Assembly (NCBI GenBank): GCA_010279815.1
Contig: QEOQ01000355.1
Span: 844,867 to 884,278 of the forward strand
From: Brachionus plicatilis
Taxonomy: Eukaryota > Rotifera > Eurotatoria > Ploima > Brachionidae
Reading direction: 5' to 3'
Length of the DNA stretch: 39,412 nucleotides
Each line of letters starts with the position of its first letter. The stretch's first letter is position 1. A program made the position numbers and the translations under genes. A model generated the notes under the pieces. That model worked only from the letters and a program-made list of their open reading frames with translations. It did no database searches and was not told where the DNA came from. Positions 12,052 to 22,609 of this stretch are shown here, one piece after another.

Positions 12052-12165
12052 GTGTAAAGTTTTTTTTTATTTGATATTTTGAAAATTTGTTGAATTTTTT
12101 TTTAAAACTTAATAAAATTTTTAATTGAAATCATTTGTGACAGTTTTGTTTTTTAAAGATAATTA

Positions 12166-13696
12166 TTCTTTTAGACTGTGATCTTTTGACAATGGATATG
12201 ACAAAAAATAAGTTTTTTTTCTATTAAACACTTTTCAATAGATCTAAAAGTAAAAAAGCCGAAAAAAAGAATCGGTTTAGTTAATAAAAAATCAAAAAAA
12301 AATATCTATTTTAATGAATTTAAATCACCTGATAATTTTTCAGGTAATCTTGATAACCTTTTTTAAAAGTTTAGATATCTTTTATGTGCCATTTTAATTT
12401 TTGGAAAAAAATTTTAGAAATAAATCTTATGAGAATTATCGAACAGGCTTTCTTGAATTAGTGCTACCAAATATAGTTCAATATTTTTCAATTATTATGT
12501 TCGATTTTGTTTTTTGTTTGTTTTTTAAATAACAAAATTAAGTATAAATCAATGAATCTAGTCACTTATTTCGTACAGTTAAGTGAAATGGTTTAAATTG
12601 AAGAACTTTGGTTCATATTTAGCACAATACAAGTCTTAGTGAGACCAAATTTTTCTAAAAAAATTTGGCAAAATTGGTGATTAAAATTCAGATAAAACTA
12701 AAAGATTTAGAAAAAAAGTGAAAATATTCCAACTGTAACAACTCTTCTATCCCAGGTCCTTACTCCGGCCTCTGCTCCTACTCTGTCTCTTTATATACTT
12801 GTTTTATTTTGTTTTAAGTTTAGTTTAGTTTTTGGTTTTCAATAAAGTTTTGAAAGAAATCTAAATTCTTTTATTTAGTAGGGCCACGCTATTAAATAAC
12901 TATAAGCAAATGTAATAAAATTAATTTCAAAATTATATTTTCAAAATTATTTAAAAAAAATAAATTTAGAAATTTTTAAAAATTATTAACAATTAAATTA
13001 AATAAAAAATTTATTAAATTACTAATACAGATAGTTTTACTTTATATAAAGCTAGAATTATAAAGCGAATTTTAAATGTTCGGTATTTGGATCCAAATAA
13101 GAAATTCTTTGATTAGTCGCCTCTTAGAAATATAATTTTGCAGTTCAATTGCTTAATATTTTCTTGCCATCTTACAATAATCGTACACTATTTGAGGAAA
13201 CGGCTAGATTTTCTTTATTACCTTTAGTATCACATCCAATTAAATGAAAAAAAGATAAGTTAAGATACGATAAGTTCTCATCAATGACAAAAAAGTTATT
13301 TTTGATTTAAAATAATTTAAATTTTTTTGAATAATAATCAAATTTGCATCAAAATTATTAAAAAAATATTAAAATTTTGAAAGAGCTTTGTTGAAAGAAT
13401 TTTCTTAAAAATAAGAACTTAAATTTAAAAAAATTATTTTATTCTAAGTATTTATCCGTTCCTATTTCCAATTTAAGAATTTAAAATATTTTGTTACTTT
13501 AATGAAATGAAAAGGTATCTTACAGGTAGCATCGGCGACACTGATTTGTTTTTACGTGAAAGCAAAAACCGAAAACATTTAAAAACCAATTTTCGTTTGA
13601 ATTTTTTCGGAAGGTAAATTTGATCTAAGGTTTTGTTTATTTAAATTAAATAAATTATTAAATAAAAAAATAGATAACAAACTATTTTTATTGATT
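12166..13696. other. Intergenic, no intact gene seen
   Basis: AT-rich DNA without a convincing gene. At 13120-13243 (+) a frame of about 39 codons with non-repetitive composition reads ...LPSYNNRTLFEETARFSLLP... to a TGA; it may be a decayed coding fragment but I recognise no family. A pyrimidine-rich block near 12745-12800, followed by TATATA and AATAAAG at about 12840, might be part of a solo LTR, but no bounding duplicate is visible. Confidence 0.4.
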
Positions 13697-15949
13697 TTAA
13701 TTGATAACAAAAATATTGGAGTCCTTTTGATATGACATTTGTAAATTTTTTATCAAAATTTGTTTTTGAATTTTTTTTACAATTAATATAGAAAAAAATT
13801 TAAAATAAATGACCAGAACAGATAACACGAAAAAAAATGCAAAAAAAAATATAATAATTTGCATCAAATTGAATCTAAAAATTAAAAAAATGCTAAAAAA
13901 AGTTATTAAAAGCTGATTGAAGGGCAAATAAAATGAAACAAAACTCAATTTTTTTATATATATACTTTCTTTGGTGTTTTTAAAAAAGAAAAGTATTGCT
14001 ACAACTAGCTTAACAGCGGCTAAGCCCAACAAAATACTCAAAAAATAAAAAAAACTTAACCAATTTTTTAAATCGACTTGATAAAAATTCAAAACTAAAT
14101 TGTATAAAATACAACAAGCAAAAAAAATGGCAAAACCAACAATGGCTCTGTAGGCCGACTTCATACTCGGCTGCTTATCTCCAAAACTCAGGTCTTTATC
14201 AGACAACGCCTTAATTTTTAATTCTCCCATATATTCAGCAAATATTTGGTCGATACTTTGATCATCCATTTCTTTTTCTTCCATCATTTCTTTTTCCTCT
14301 TTCAATGTTTGATTGTAAATTTTTGTCTTTTGCTTTTCCAATTGTTGCCTAATCAAAGGATAATTTTCTTTATTGCTAAAAAAAATTGCTTTAGAAGTAT
14401 CTGATTCAACAAGAACTTGATATGGAAAATAATTGATCAAAAGTACACTGCTGACAATTGATAAATTCAAAACCAAAAAAGAAATTGTCCAAAATGTGAA
14501 TAAATCATACTTGGTGAAAAATATTAATAGAAAAATTGATATCAGACTTAGTACAAATGAGGAAAAATATTGAACATTATTTTCGCATGGATAAAAATAC
14601 TTATAAATTTGTTTTAATTTAAATTTTTCACTACTGAATATTCTTTCACTCTCATTTTGATCATTTTCTATGCTACTCTCTTCCCTGGTTTCGTTGATAC
14701 CATTGTCATTAAATAAAGTGTTGAATATATGAGTCAGCATTGATCCAGAATACTTGGCACTTTTATGTGATATATAAAAAATGTAAAAGCAGATGAAAAA
14801 TAGACACAATTGTTTAATAATGTGTTTTCCATGATCTGGATGGTTGAGAAAACTTTCGTAAAATTCGCTACAGCATAAATTTCGGTAGGGTGTAAATAAA
14901 TTTAAAAGAAAAATAAAACTAAGCGAGATTAGAACAGTTGAAGTTATTTTTATGACTATGAGGAAATATTTTGGCGTAATAGAGGAATTTTTCCAAGCTT
15001 TTCGTTTGGTAGAGTACTTTTTTTGTCTTTCTTCAAAATCAAATTTTAATTGATTAAATAATCCTGCTGCGCATATACCCAATCCTGAAAATGTCTTGAA
15101 AAAATTATTTTTAATATAAAAATTAAATTTTATTAGTAAATACTTACAGATTGGAATGAATTTTTGAAAAATGACTCACATTTTATTATGAGTCTTGATG
15201 ACTTAAAGTTAAATGTTTGACTTAAAATAATTAAAAAAAATGAGATGAAAAATATTCCAAATAAAATGTTGAAAATTTTTGATTTTCTTTTCGAAAATAA
15301 ATGTTGAAATTTGGACCGATATTTGACAGATAAATGATTTACCAAAATCAATACAATGAAGTAAAGTATTGAAATTAAAATTTCAACAAAAACCACTATT
15401 TTATTTGACTTGAATAGAATGTGATCGCGGATATGAGCTGTGTCACTAGAGTTGCCAATTTGGCTATCATTTGTAATTGTGCACTCACTATGCTGATGAT
15501 TTTCGTCCAAAAAATGAAAAAGATGCTTCGTTATGTCTTCAAAAAACCACTTTATTGTCATACAGTGCAATGCAATTCCGTTCAGAATAACTAGAACTGA
15601 TATAATTATGGCAAAATTTAGTCCAAGAGTTGTTTCCAAGCAATTGAAAATGGTTATCTTGGGTTTTGGGTATTGATTCTTTCGGGTATAGAGATAGTGC
15701 TGAAATTTAAAACGGCTTCGCAATTCAAGCCATGATTGAGCTTAAAGCAAAGATTAGAAAAAAAATTTAAATTTTGAAACTTTTTTTTTTACTTGATATT
15801 AAGATAAATATAGCTGAAAATGATAATGAAATTACTACCGAATATCCATTTATTTGGTTGTACAAGAATGGTAGCAGCAAAAAAAGGACAAATGGTAAAT
15901 TTTGGTTAATGAAATTTGCAATGGTTTGAATTGTTTGACTATTAGACAT
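13697..15949 (-). CDS. Polytopic membrane protein, family not recognised
   Basis: Three minus-strand exons: 15949-15793, 15740-15148 and 15094-13697. The introns are 52 and 53 bp with GTAAAA/AAG and GTAAGT/AAG borders, and the phases (1, then 0) join without a stop. The product is 715 residues. The ATG at 15949 is the first in frame. I count roughly twelve hydrophobic segments: two in the first exon, three in the second and the rest in the third. A hydrophilic loop of about 90 residues, rich in Glu, Lys and Met, precedes the last four or so. Another polar loop with an N-x-S site lies between the third and fourth segments. Such a layout would suit a transporter, but I recognise no signature of a named family. 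An AATAAA follows the stop. The next genes on either side point away or are distant, so context gives no clue to function. Confidence 0.8.
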
Positions 15950-17089
15950 TGCTTTGATTTATGAGACAAATGGCTTTGAATTAGTTAGAGAAGTTTTTTT
16001 TTTTTATTTTAAAATGAAAAATTGAAAATGATTAAGTGTATTTGTTTAATGAGAATTTATAAATGAATAATACAGATGATTTAAAACTCAGAAATATCTC
16101 AAAACTATTTTTATTTCGTTTTTGTCAAACCATTTGTTGCAAAAATAAATTTAAAAATTCGATTTTATTTTTTATTATAATTTAATTGATGTACACAAAG
16201 AAGTTTGGAGTTAAATTTGTTTCAAAATCTGTGTAATCAATTAAAACAATTTCTATGATTATTCTTGAATTTTTGAATCTACCTAATTTAGAGCCTAAGC
16301 AAGCCTAAATTTTATGAACTTAAATTAAAGCATAAAATTTCAAAGCAATCTCTTTTTGAATTTATAAAAATCATTGAATTATTTTACAATCAAAAACTGA
16401 TTTGATTAAAATGCATTGAAAAAAATAAGTTCAAAAGCCAGTCTTGAGTCCATTTAAAAGCACAATCTATATAATTTTAGATTGAGAAAAAATTTATTTT
16501 GACACTCAAAAAAAAACATTTTAAAAATTTTTAATATTTTTTTAAATTTTTTAATATTTAGTTTTAGAACTATAGGGTGTCTTAAGAAATTTGAGCTATG
16601 GTAAAATTTAGATATGCTGTATTTAAATATATTATAAGAGATTAGAGTAAGAGGTCATTTAATTGAGAAATATGAAAAAATTAGAAATTTTGATGATGTT
16701 GTCTGAAATTATCCAATGTCGAAACTTTTAAAACATTAAAGTACGAGAAGCCACAGCAATGTTTTCAAGTTGTTATCAAAGATCACATTAATTCACAAAT
16801 TGAGTTTTGAACTATTAGAACTGATTGCCAATTGAGGTGAGTGAACTAACAAATATAAATTGTTTTAAAAATAAAAAAGATTTTTTCTTCAATTTCAATA
16901 CGAAAAAAATAATTAGCATGAATAAACCTTTTAATTTATTAAGGGAAACTTTTCACTTTTCTTTATAGCTATATCATTACAATTATAAAACTTTATTCTA
17001 CCACCACATCTTTACCAATTATTTTCACACATGACAAAAGAGTTCTTTTTAGTTTTAATTCAATATCCAGAAATTTTCTAAGGCTCAAT
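15950..17089. other. Intergenic, nothing recognised
   Basis: This AT-rich stretch contains the presumed promoter of the minus-strand membrane protein at its left end. I see no RNA gene, open frame or terminal repeat. No TATA box could be singled out in such AT-rich DNA. Confidence 0.4.
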
Positions 17090-17527
17090 TTAACACTGGA
17101 GGCACCAAACCGAGTCATTTTGACTCGTTATGAAAATTAAAGAATAAATCATATATATTATGTTCGAATTTATTTAAATTATTAAATTAATTGAATAAAA
17201 ATAGTAAATTATTAAATGTAATTCTTAGATTTCTTAGGCCTTATAAAATATCAATGGTCAATCACACTTTTTACAAAAACTCTCTTTTTCTTTTGTACAA
17301 TATCCAAATACTGCTTTTTTACATTTTAAACAAAAATTTGTCGCTTTATAATTACCACATAAACTAATTTGAGAAAAAATTTTTTATTTGAATTTAGTTA
17401 ATTTAGAAAGCTATTCTTAATTTTATGCTGAAAAAAAAACTATGCTCAAATAAAAAAATTTACTTGGATTTTAGCGGCCAAACATCGAAAAAGAGTCATT
17501 TTGACTCGTTGGTGCTTCTAGTTTTAA
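17090..17527 (-). mobile_element. Internally deleted piggyBac-type element
   Basis: The element lies between TTAA at 17090-17093 and TTAA at 17524-17527, the target duplication of piggyBac transposons. The left end reads CACTGGAGGCACC and the right end, reversed, AACTAGAAGCACC. Each is followed a few bases inside by a palindrome of the form GAGTCA-TTTT-GACTC, another piggyBac-like terminal feature. Only the last part of the transposase survives, on the minus strand. At 430 bp between the TTAAs it cannot be autonomous. Confidence 0.85.
17258..17371 (-). pseudogene. piggyBac transposase C-terminal Cys-rich domain remnant
   Basis: The minus-strand frame gives a string with Cys spacing C-x8-C-x2-C-x7-C-x7-C-x2-C followed by Asp and a TGA stop at 17258-17260. 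Motifs seen are LCGNYKATNFCLKCKK and FCKKCD. PiggyBac transposases end in such a Cys-rich zinc-binding domain, which binds the terminal repeats. Upstream the frame soon closes and the catalytic DDD domain is missing, so only the 3' end of the gene remains, next to the element's TTAA border as expected. Confidence 0.8.
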
Positions 17528-18337
17528 AAAATCAATACATTAAAATAAAATTTTTATCAAAATCGATATTTTTTTTGTATTGGTATTTTTTGGTTGACGC
17601 TAAAATGATATCTAAAATTCAAAAGAAACGTCAGATCAGAGCAGCACTCTGAATCTGAATAGAATTTTTTTAGAAATATTATCAAAAATGCTTTTAGTAA
17701 TAATTTTTGGGATCTTGGATTTTTTTTTATCTTAAAAATCTAATTTAAATTGATCATCTTTTGGTTCTTAATGTAGAAAAAATATTGGTGTTCATATTTA
17801 GAATCAAATTTTTTGAAAATTGAATAAAATTTTAACTTTTTAATTTAAATTTTCTGAAACTCAAGTAAATATATATAAAAAGTCTAAGAAAAAATTTAAT
17901 TAATCATTCTACTGAGAATAAAAACAAAAATTATTTAAAATAGTTGCGATTTTTTGATTGCAAAAAAAAATTAGTTAATTATTTAAAATTTGTTTTGGCT
18001 ACCATAGGGAAGAGTCTTGCTCTATAGATAAACCCTGCTGCAACTTTTCATTATTATTATTATTAGTTTTAAGTTTATTTCAATTTTTATATTTAAAAAA
18101 CAAAAAATTTTGAAATCAAGGATTTTTTAAAGTTAATTTATCTCTATCTAATTTTTACAAGACGTTTATTTTGTCCTCAAAAAAATTCACATGTTTGAAT
18201 AAAATATTTAATAAAAAAAAATATTCAATAATAAAAAATCTTTTCAATTTTAATTTCAAGTAAATTTCTCAACTAACGGAAATTTTTAATTTTTTGACAC
18301 ATTTTTAATACCAAATATTTATTTTTTGTTAAGAAAA
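17528..18337. other. Intergenic region upstream of FARS2
   Basis: AT-rich DNA without a recognisable gene. It must hold the FARS2 promoter near its right end, but no motif stands out. An (ATT)n microsatellite sits at about 18049-18065, directly after a GC-richer 40-bp stretch ending CCTGCTGCAAC. A unique block followed by a short tandem tail is how some LINE or SINE 3' ends look, but nothing else supports that reading. Confidence 0.35.
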
Positions 18338-20493
18338 ATGATTTTGACAAGAAATTACAAAATATTAAATTTAAATAATCGTGTAATCTTGCACGGCTCG
18401 GCCAGATTTTTAACCAAAAAATATGATCCAACAGTCAAACTATTTGGCAGAGAGTATCCAACAGATGAATGGACAAATGTTAACAAAAGTATCCAAGATA
18501 AATTAGAAAGAAAATTAATACATCAAAAATATCATCCTCTCAACCATTTGGCTAACAAAATAAAACATTTTTTCTACAAGACTTATATAAATCGAAATGG
18601 CAATCCTTTGTTCACTATTTTTGACAATTTTAGTCCAGTGGTCTCTGTAGAGCAAAATTTCGATAGGTAATTTAAAAATATTCATTTAATTTTATAAAAA
18701 AATTTAATTAAAGCTTTAAGCCTATTGACCCCTAAGGATCATGTGAGCAGGTCGAAAAAAGACTGCTTCTATGTAAACAGAAACTATTTGCTCAGAGCTC
18801 ACACAACCGCTCACGACAACGAGCTCATTAGATCTGGCCTTAATTGTTTTTTGACCTTTGGCGATGTTTATCGGCGAGATGAAATCGACTCTAAACACTA
18901 CCCAGTATTTCATCAGTGTGATGGAGTTCGATTATTTGATAAAAATGAAGTAAATTTATTAAAAAATGATTAAAAAAAAATTTTTTAATTTTTTTTCCCA
19001 TTTTCACATTTTTAAAAATGAGAATAAATAAAAATAATTTTTTTTAGTTGTTCAAAGATAAAGCATTGGAAATGGACATATTTGATAAAGATGAGGCTGG
19101 TATAAAAAGAACATTTGAAAAACAAGAATATTACACCTTGGATGCTAGTAAAATAGTTGAATACGATTTAAAGAATACATTGACAAAACTTGTTCAGTTT
19201 ATTTTTGGAAACAGTAATAAAACAAAATTTAATTCAAAGTTGTTTAAAAGTCCCAAAATAAAGTCCAAGTCATTGAGACTTTAAAATTTAAAAAAAAAAA
19301 AAAAGTCCAAGTCCAGAATTTTTTTTTAAATATGCTAGATCAGGCTTCATATCAAAAAAATTATATACTCTTGGGTTGTCTAATGCAATAGATTTGCCAT
19401 ATATCAGAATTTTGTTGCAATTTTAGCATAAATTTCTTCTTCAGTATTCAAAATTTTAAAGCCTGGACTTGGACTTTTGAATGAAATTTAAAAAAAATAA
19501 AATAAATGTCTTTGGTCGGACTTTGGAAAAAAAAAAAAAGTCCGGACTTGGACTTGACTTGAGACTTGTGATTTTTAAACAACTTTGATTTAATTGAATC
19601 ATTTTATTTTAGATAGTAAATTAAATATGAAATGGGTGAGTGCAACTTTTCCATTTACACATCCATCTTGGGAACTAGAAATCGAGTATAAAGGAAATTG
19701 GTATGAAGTTTTGGTATGAGAGACAATTTTTTTATTAAATGTAAAATTCAGTTTTTTTTCCTAAGGGCTGTGGCATACTAGAACAAAAAATTTTGACTAA
19801 TGGTATTTTTAAATTTTTTAAATATCCAATGGTACTCATTTTCATTTTCAGCTGGAGCTGAAAATCATATCGCATGGGCTTTCGGCCTGGGTCTAGAAAG
19901 ATGGGCTATGATTTTATATGACATTCCTGATATTCGCGTATTCTGGAGCACTGATGAAGGATTTTTATCTCAATTTAAATACGATGATCCAACCCATTCA
20001 AAAATTACCAAATATAAAGTAAATCAAATTCAAAATCATTTAATTAAATTAAATTAATTTTTTATTTAATTGCATAATCATTTTGAGCTCTTTTAGCTCT
20101 TGATAAAAATCTTAATTTAAGGATTTAAATAAAAATTAATAATTAAATTTATTTTAAAAAGATTAAATAAAATGTAATTTTTTTGTTTTTAAGCAAGTCA
20201 GTGTGTATCCGCCCTGTCCATGTGACATTTCGTTCTGGCTTCCTGATAAAACAGACTCTTATGAGTATAATTCAAATGATTTTTATGATTTGGTTCGAGA
20301 AGTTGGGGGCGATTTGGTTGAACAAGTTACTTTAATAGATAATTTTGAGAACAAAAAGACAAAAAAAATTAGTCATTGCTACAGAATTATTTACCGCTCA
20401 ATGGAAAGAACTCTTTCCCAGAGCGAAGTCAATGAGTTGCATAAAAAAATTGAAGCTAAAGCCAAAGAGCAAATAGGCGTCCAAATAAGATGA
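18338..20493 (+). CDS. FARS2: Mitochondrial phenylalanyl-tRNA synthetase
   Basis: Monomeric class II synthetase that charges mitochondrial tRNA-Phe. Seven exons: 18338-18666, 18721-18949, 19048-19213, 19613-19713, 19766-19802, 19852-20018 and 20194-20493. All introns are GT...AG and the phases join to 442 residues, close to the usual length of about 450. The first in-frame ATG is 18338. The N terminus has basic residues and no acidic ones for about 25 residues, suiting a mitochondrial presequence. Seen are the family strings [17 protein letters not shown], motif 2 ([20 protein letters not shown], about 153-173), [14 protein letters not shown], and motif 3 ([20 protein letters not shown], about 295-315). 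The C-terminal FDX-ACB anticodon-binding domain occupies the last exon ([29 protein letters not shown]). Intron 3 is swollen to 399 bp by a transposon. RIOK1 follows 175 bp downstream. AATAAA occurs at 20524. Confidence 0.96.
19235..19587. mobile_element. 353-bp hAT-like element in FARS2 intron 3
   Basis: The ends are inverted repeats: CAAAGTTGTTTAAAAGTC on the left, and CAAAGTTGTTTAAAAATC reading inward from the right. The element is flanked by ATTTAATT at 19227-19234 and 19588-19595, an 8-bp target duplication typical of hAT elements. Its right 227 bp match the truncated copy at 11552-11779. The interior carries repeated AAGTCC/GGACTT motifs and long A runs with no transposase. It lies wholly within a functional intron whose splice sites remain intact. 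Confidence 0.9.
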
Positions 20494-20668
20494 AAAAAGT
20501 TTTAGAATAATTATTTCTTTATGAATAAAAAATTAATTTTTTTTTCCACAAATAAAATTTTTTTTCAAAAAATAGAATTAAAATTCTATTTTTTTTGCTA
20601 AATTTTTAAATTTTATTTTTAATTATTTTTTTTAATTTAAAAGAACTTAGATAATTAAAAAAATAAAA

Positions 20669-22609
20669 ATGATTAATGACCCAACACTGGTCGATCAGTT
20701 TGAGGACGCGGAAGAAAATGTAGAAGAAATTGCGGTGGTTCAAAATGAGAACGAAGACTATTGGGACGAAGATGAAGAAGAATTCTCAGATTTTGATGAA
20801 GATTTCACTGAAATCAAAGGACCAAATGCTCAGGTTTGATTTTTTAGATCATAAAATTAAAAAAATTAAATTTATCAATTTCAGAATGCATATAACAAAT
20901 TAGGAAATGGTGCTGCTAAAAAGACACACTTCCAGGTAAAGTTTCAAAATTTTTTTTTAAACAAAATTTTTGACAATATTTACTTAAGCCTAATCAAAAA
21001 GTAATGGAAAAGTATATTGATAAAATTAACATCGATAAATACGAACCAATTGCTACTAAACTAAATAATTGTCTTGAGATTTCGGAGTATTTTTTTTCTG
21101 TAGAAATTTTAAAATTTTTTCTAAAAAATAAAAAAATAGTAAAATACGTGGTAAAGACAAATCAGACAGAGCGACAGTAGAACAAGTAATGGACCCGCGA
21201 ACCCGAATGATCATTTTTAAAATGATTCAGCGAGGTGTTGTCAATGAATTAAATGGCTGTATATCAACCGGAAAAGAGGCAAATGTTTATCACTCGACTA
21301 CAAATGACAATAATGGAGATCTTGCCGTAAAAGTTTACAAAACCTCAATTTTAACTTTCAAAGACAGAGACAAATATGTTACTGGTGAATTTAGGTAAAA
21401 TTAAAAAAATTAATCTATTTTTAAATTTTATTCAGAATTTTAAAAAACTAAAAAAAAAATTATTTCAAAGATTTCGTCATGGTTATTGTAAGCATAATCC
21501 CAGAAAAATGGTTCGCACATGGGCTGAAAAAGAATTCCGAAATTTGACCAGAATTCATCAGGCTGGAATCAAATGTCCAGAGCCTATATTTTTGCGCAGT
21601 CATGTGCTGGTAATGAGATTTATTGGCGAAGATGGATTTCCAGCACCGCTGCTAAAAGACGCCAATATTTCCGAGTCTCAAGCAAGAAAATTGTACCTAG
21701 ACAGTGTTAAGCTAGTGCATCGAATCTACAACATTTCCAAATTGGTACATGCCGATCTGAGCGAATTTAACATTCTGTAATTTATTTATTAAAATAAAAA
21801 AAATAAAAATTAATTTATAATATATTCAAAGGTTTTTTAAAGAGGAAATATTTGTAATTGATGTGTCTCAGAGTGTCGAGCATGACCACCCGCATGCTCT
21901 GGAATTTTTGAGAAAAGACTGCTCTAACATAAATGAATTTTTCCGAAAGAAAAATGTTCCAGTCTTAACTGTCAAGGAATTGTTTGATTTTGTCACTGAT
22001 CCGACTATTAATGAGTCAAATATGAACGATTATTTGAACAAAATGATGGAAATTACCTCAAACAGAAAAAATTTAGCCCATACGGAAAAAGTAGATGATG
22101 AAGTTTTTAAGCATTCTTACATACCATACACCATGAATGATGTGGTCGATATAGAGAGAGATTTTCGCCGGGCCAAACAAGGCGAAAATTTAATTTACAC
22201 AACTTTGCTGGGTCTAAATCCGGATCTGTCAAAACCAAGAGAGGCACCGGTTATTTTGGAAAAAGAGGAAGAGACAAAAGTGATTGATCAAAGTGAAGAA
22301 TCAAGCGAGGAGGAGGAAGAATCGGAAGAGAGTGAAAACTCTGAGTCAGAGAGTGAAGATGAAGATGGTACAATAAAAGTGTGCAAGATAAATCGAGAAA
22401 TTCATCATCGACCAAGAGACGAATCACCAAATAGTCGAAGAGTAATTGAAAAATTTTACTAAAATTTCTTCTTTATCTTTTTTGTTCTTCTAAAGACTCG
22501 AAAAGCTGCAGTAAAAGAAGAGAGAAGGGAAAAACGAAAATTGAAAACTCCCAAACATATGAAAAAAAGGGCTGAAAAAATTGCCAAAATCAAAAAACAC
22601 TCAAAATAA
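20669..22609 (+). CDS. RIOK1: Serine/threonine-protein kinase/ATPase RIO1
   Basis: Atypical kinase/ATPase needed in late 40S ribosome maturation. Seven exons: 20669-20833, 20885-20935, 20989-21086, 21140-21394, 21471-21776, 21832-22441 and 22496-22609, joining in phase to 532 residues, close to the usual family length. The first 55 residues are strongly acidic. RIO-domain motifs are all present: upstream helix VDPRTRM-like [12 protein letters not shown], nucleotide loop STGKEANVY (147-155), the Lys of LAVKVYK (K169), the flexible-loop region [20 protein letters not shown], catalytic HADLSEFN (D285) and metal-binding [15 protein letters not shown] (D302). A Glu/Ser-rich acidic stretch near the C terminus and a basic last exon (KTPKHMKKR) match RIO1 rather than RIO2 or RIO3. 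The short last exon is needed: reading through its intron would stop after a few codons. AATAAA overlaps the stop codon. Confidence 0.96.

Larger units (their letters stand above)
11205..12165. repeat. Tandem duplication downstream of the LRR-Ig gene
   Basis: About 215 bp at 11210-11424 recurs at about 11888-12165. Both copies begin TTTATTTTAGATCA, share AGAGATCAGCATTCCATTAT and end near TTTTTTAAAGATAA. The copies diverge by scattered substitutions and small indels. The second copy is longer because it carries an 81-bp inserted element. A hAT-like fragment lies between the copies. No coding potential is seen in either copy. Confidence 0.8.

Noticed and set aside
12737..12900. Possible solo LTR (TGTAACAAC..., TATATA, AATAAAG)
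   Set aside because: No matching CA end, target duplication or second copy in the window could be found.
17425..17652. 75-codon plus-strand frame
   Set aside because: It begins inside the piggyBac remnant, crosses its right terminal repeat and continues into the flank, so it is accidental.
19214..19284. Extension of FARS2 exon 3 into the transposon
   Set aside because: FARS2 homology stops before 19213 and resumes in the exon at 19613 with a matching phase; the extension is intron and hAT sequence.
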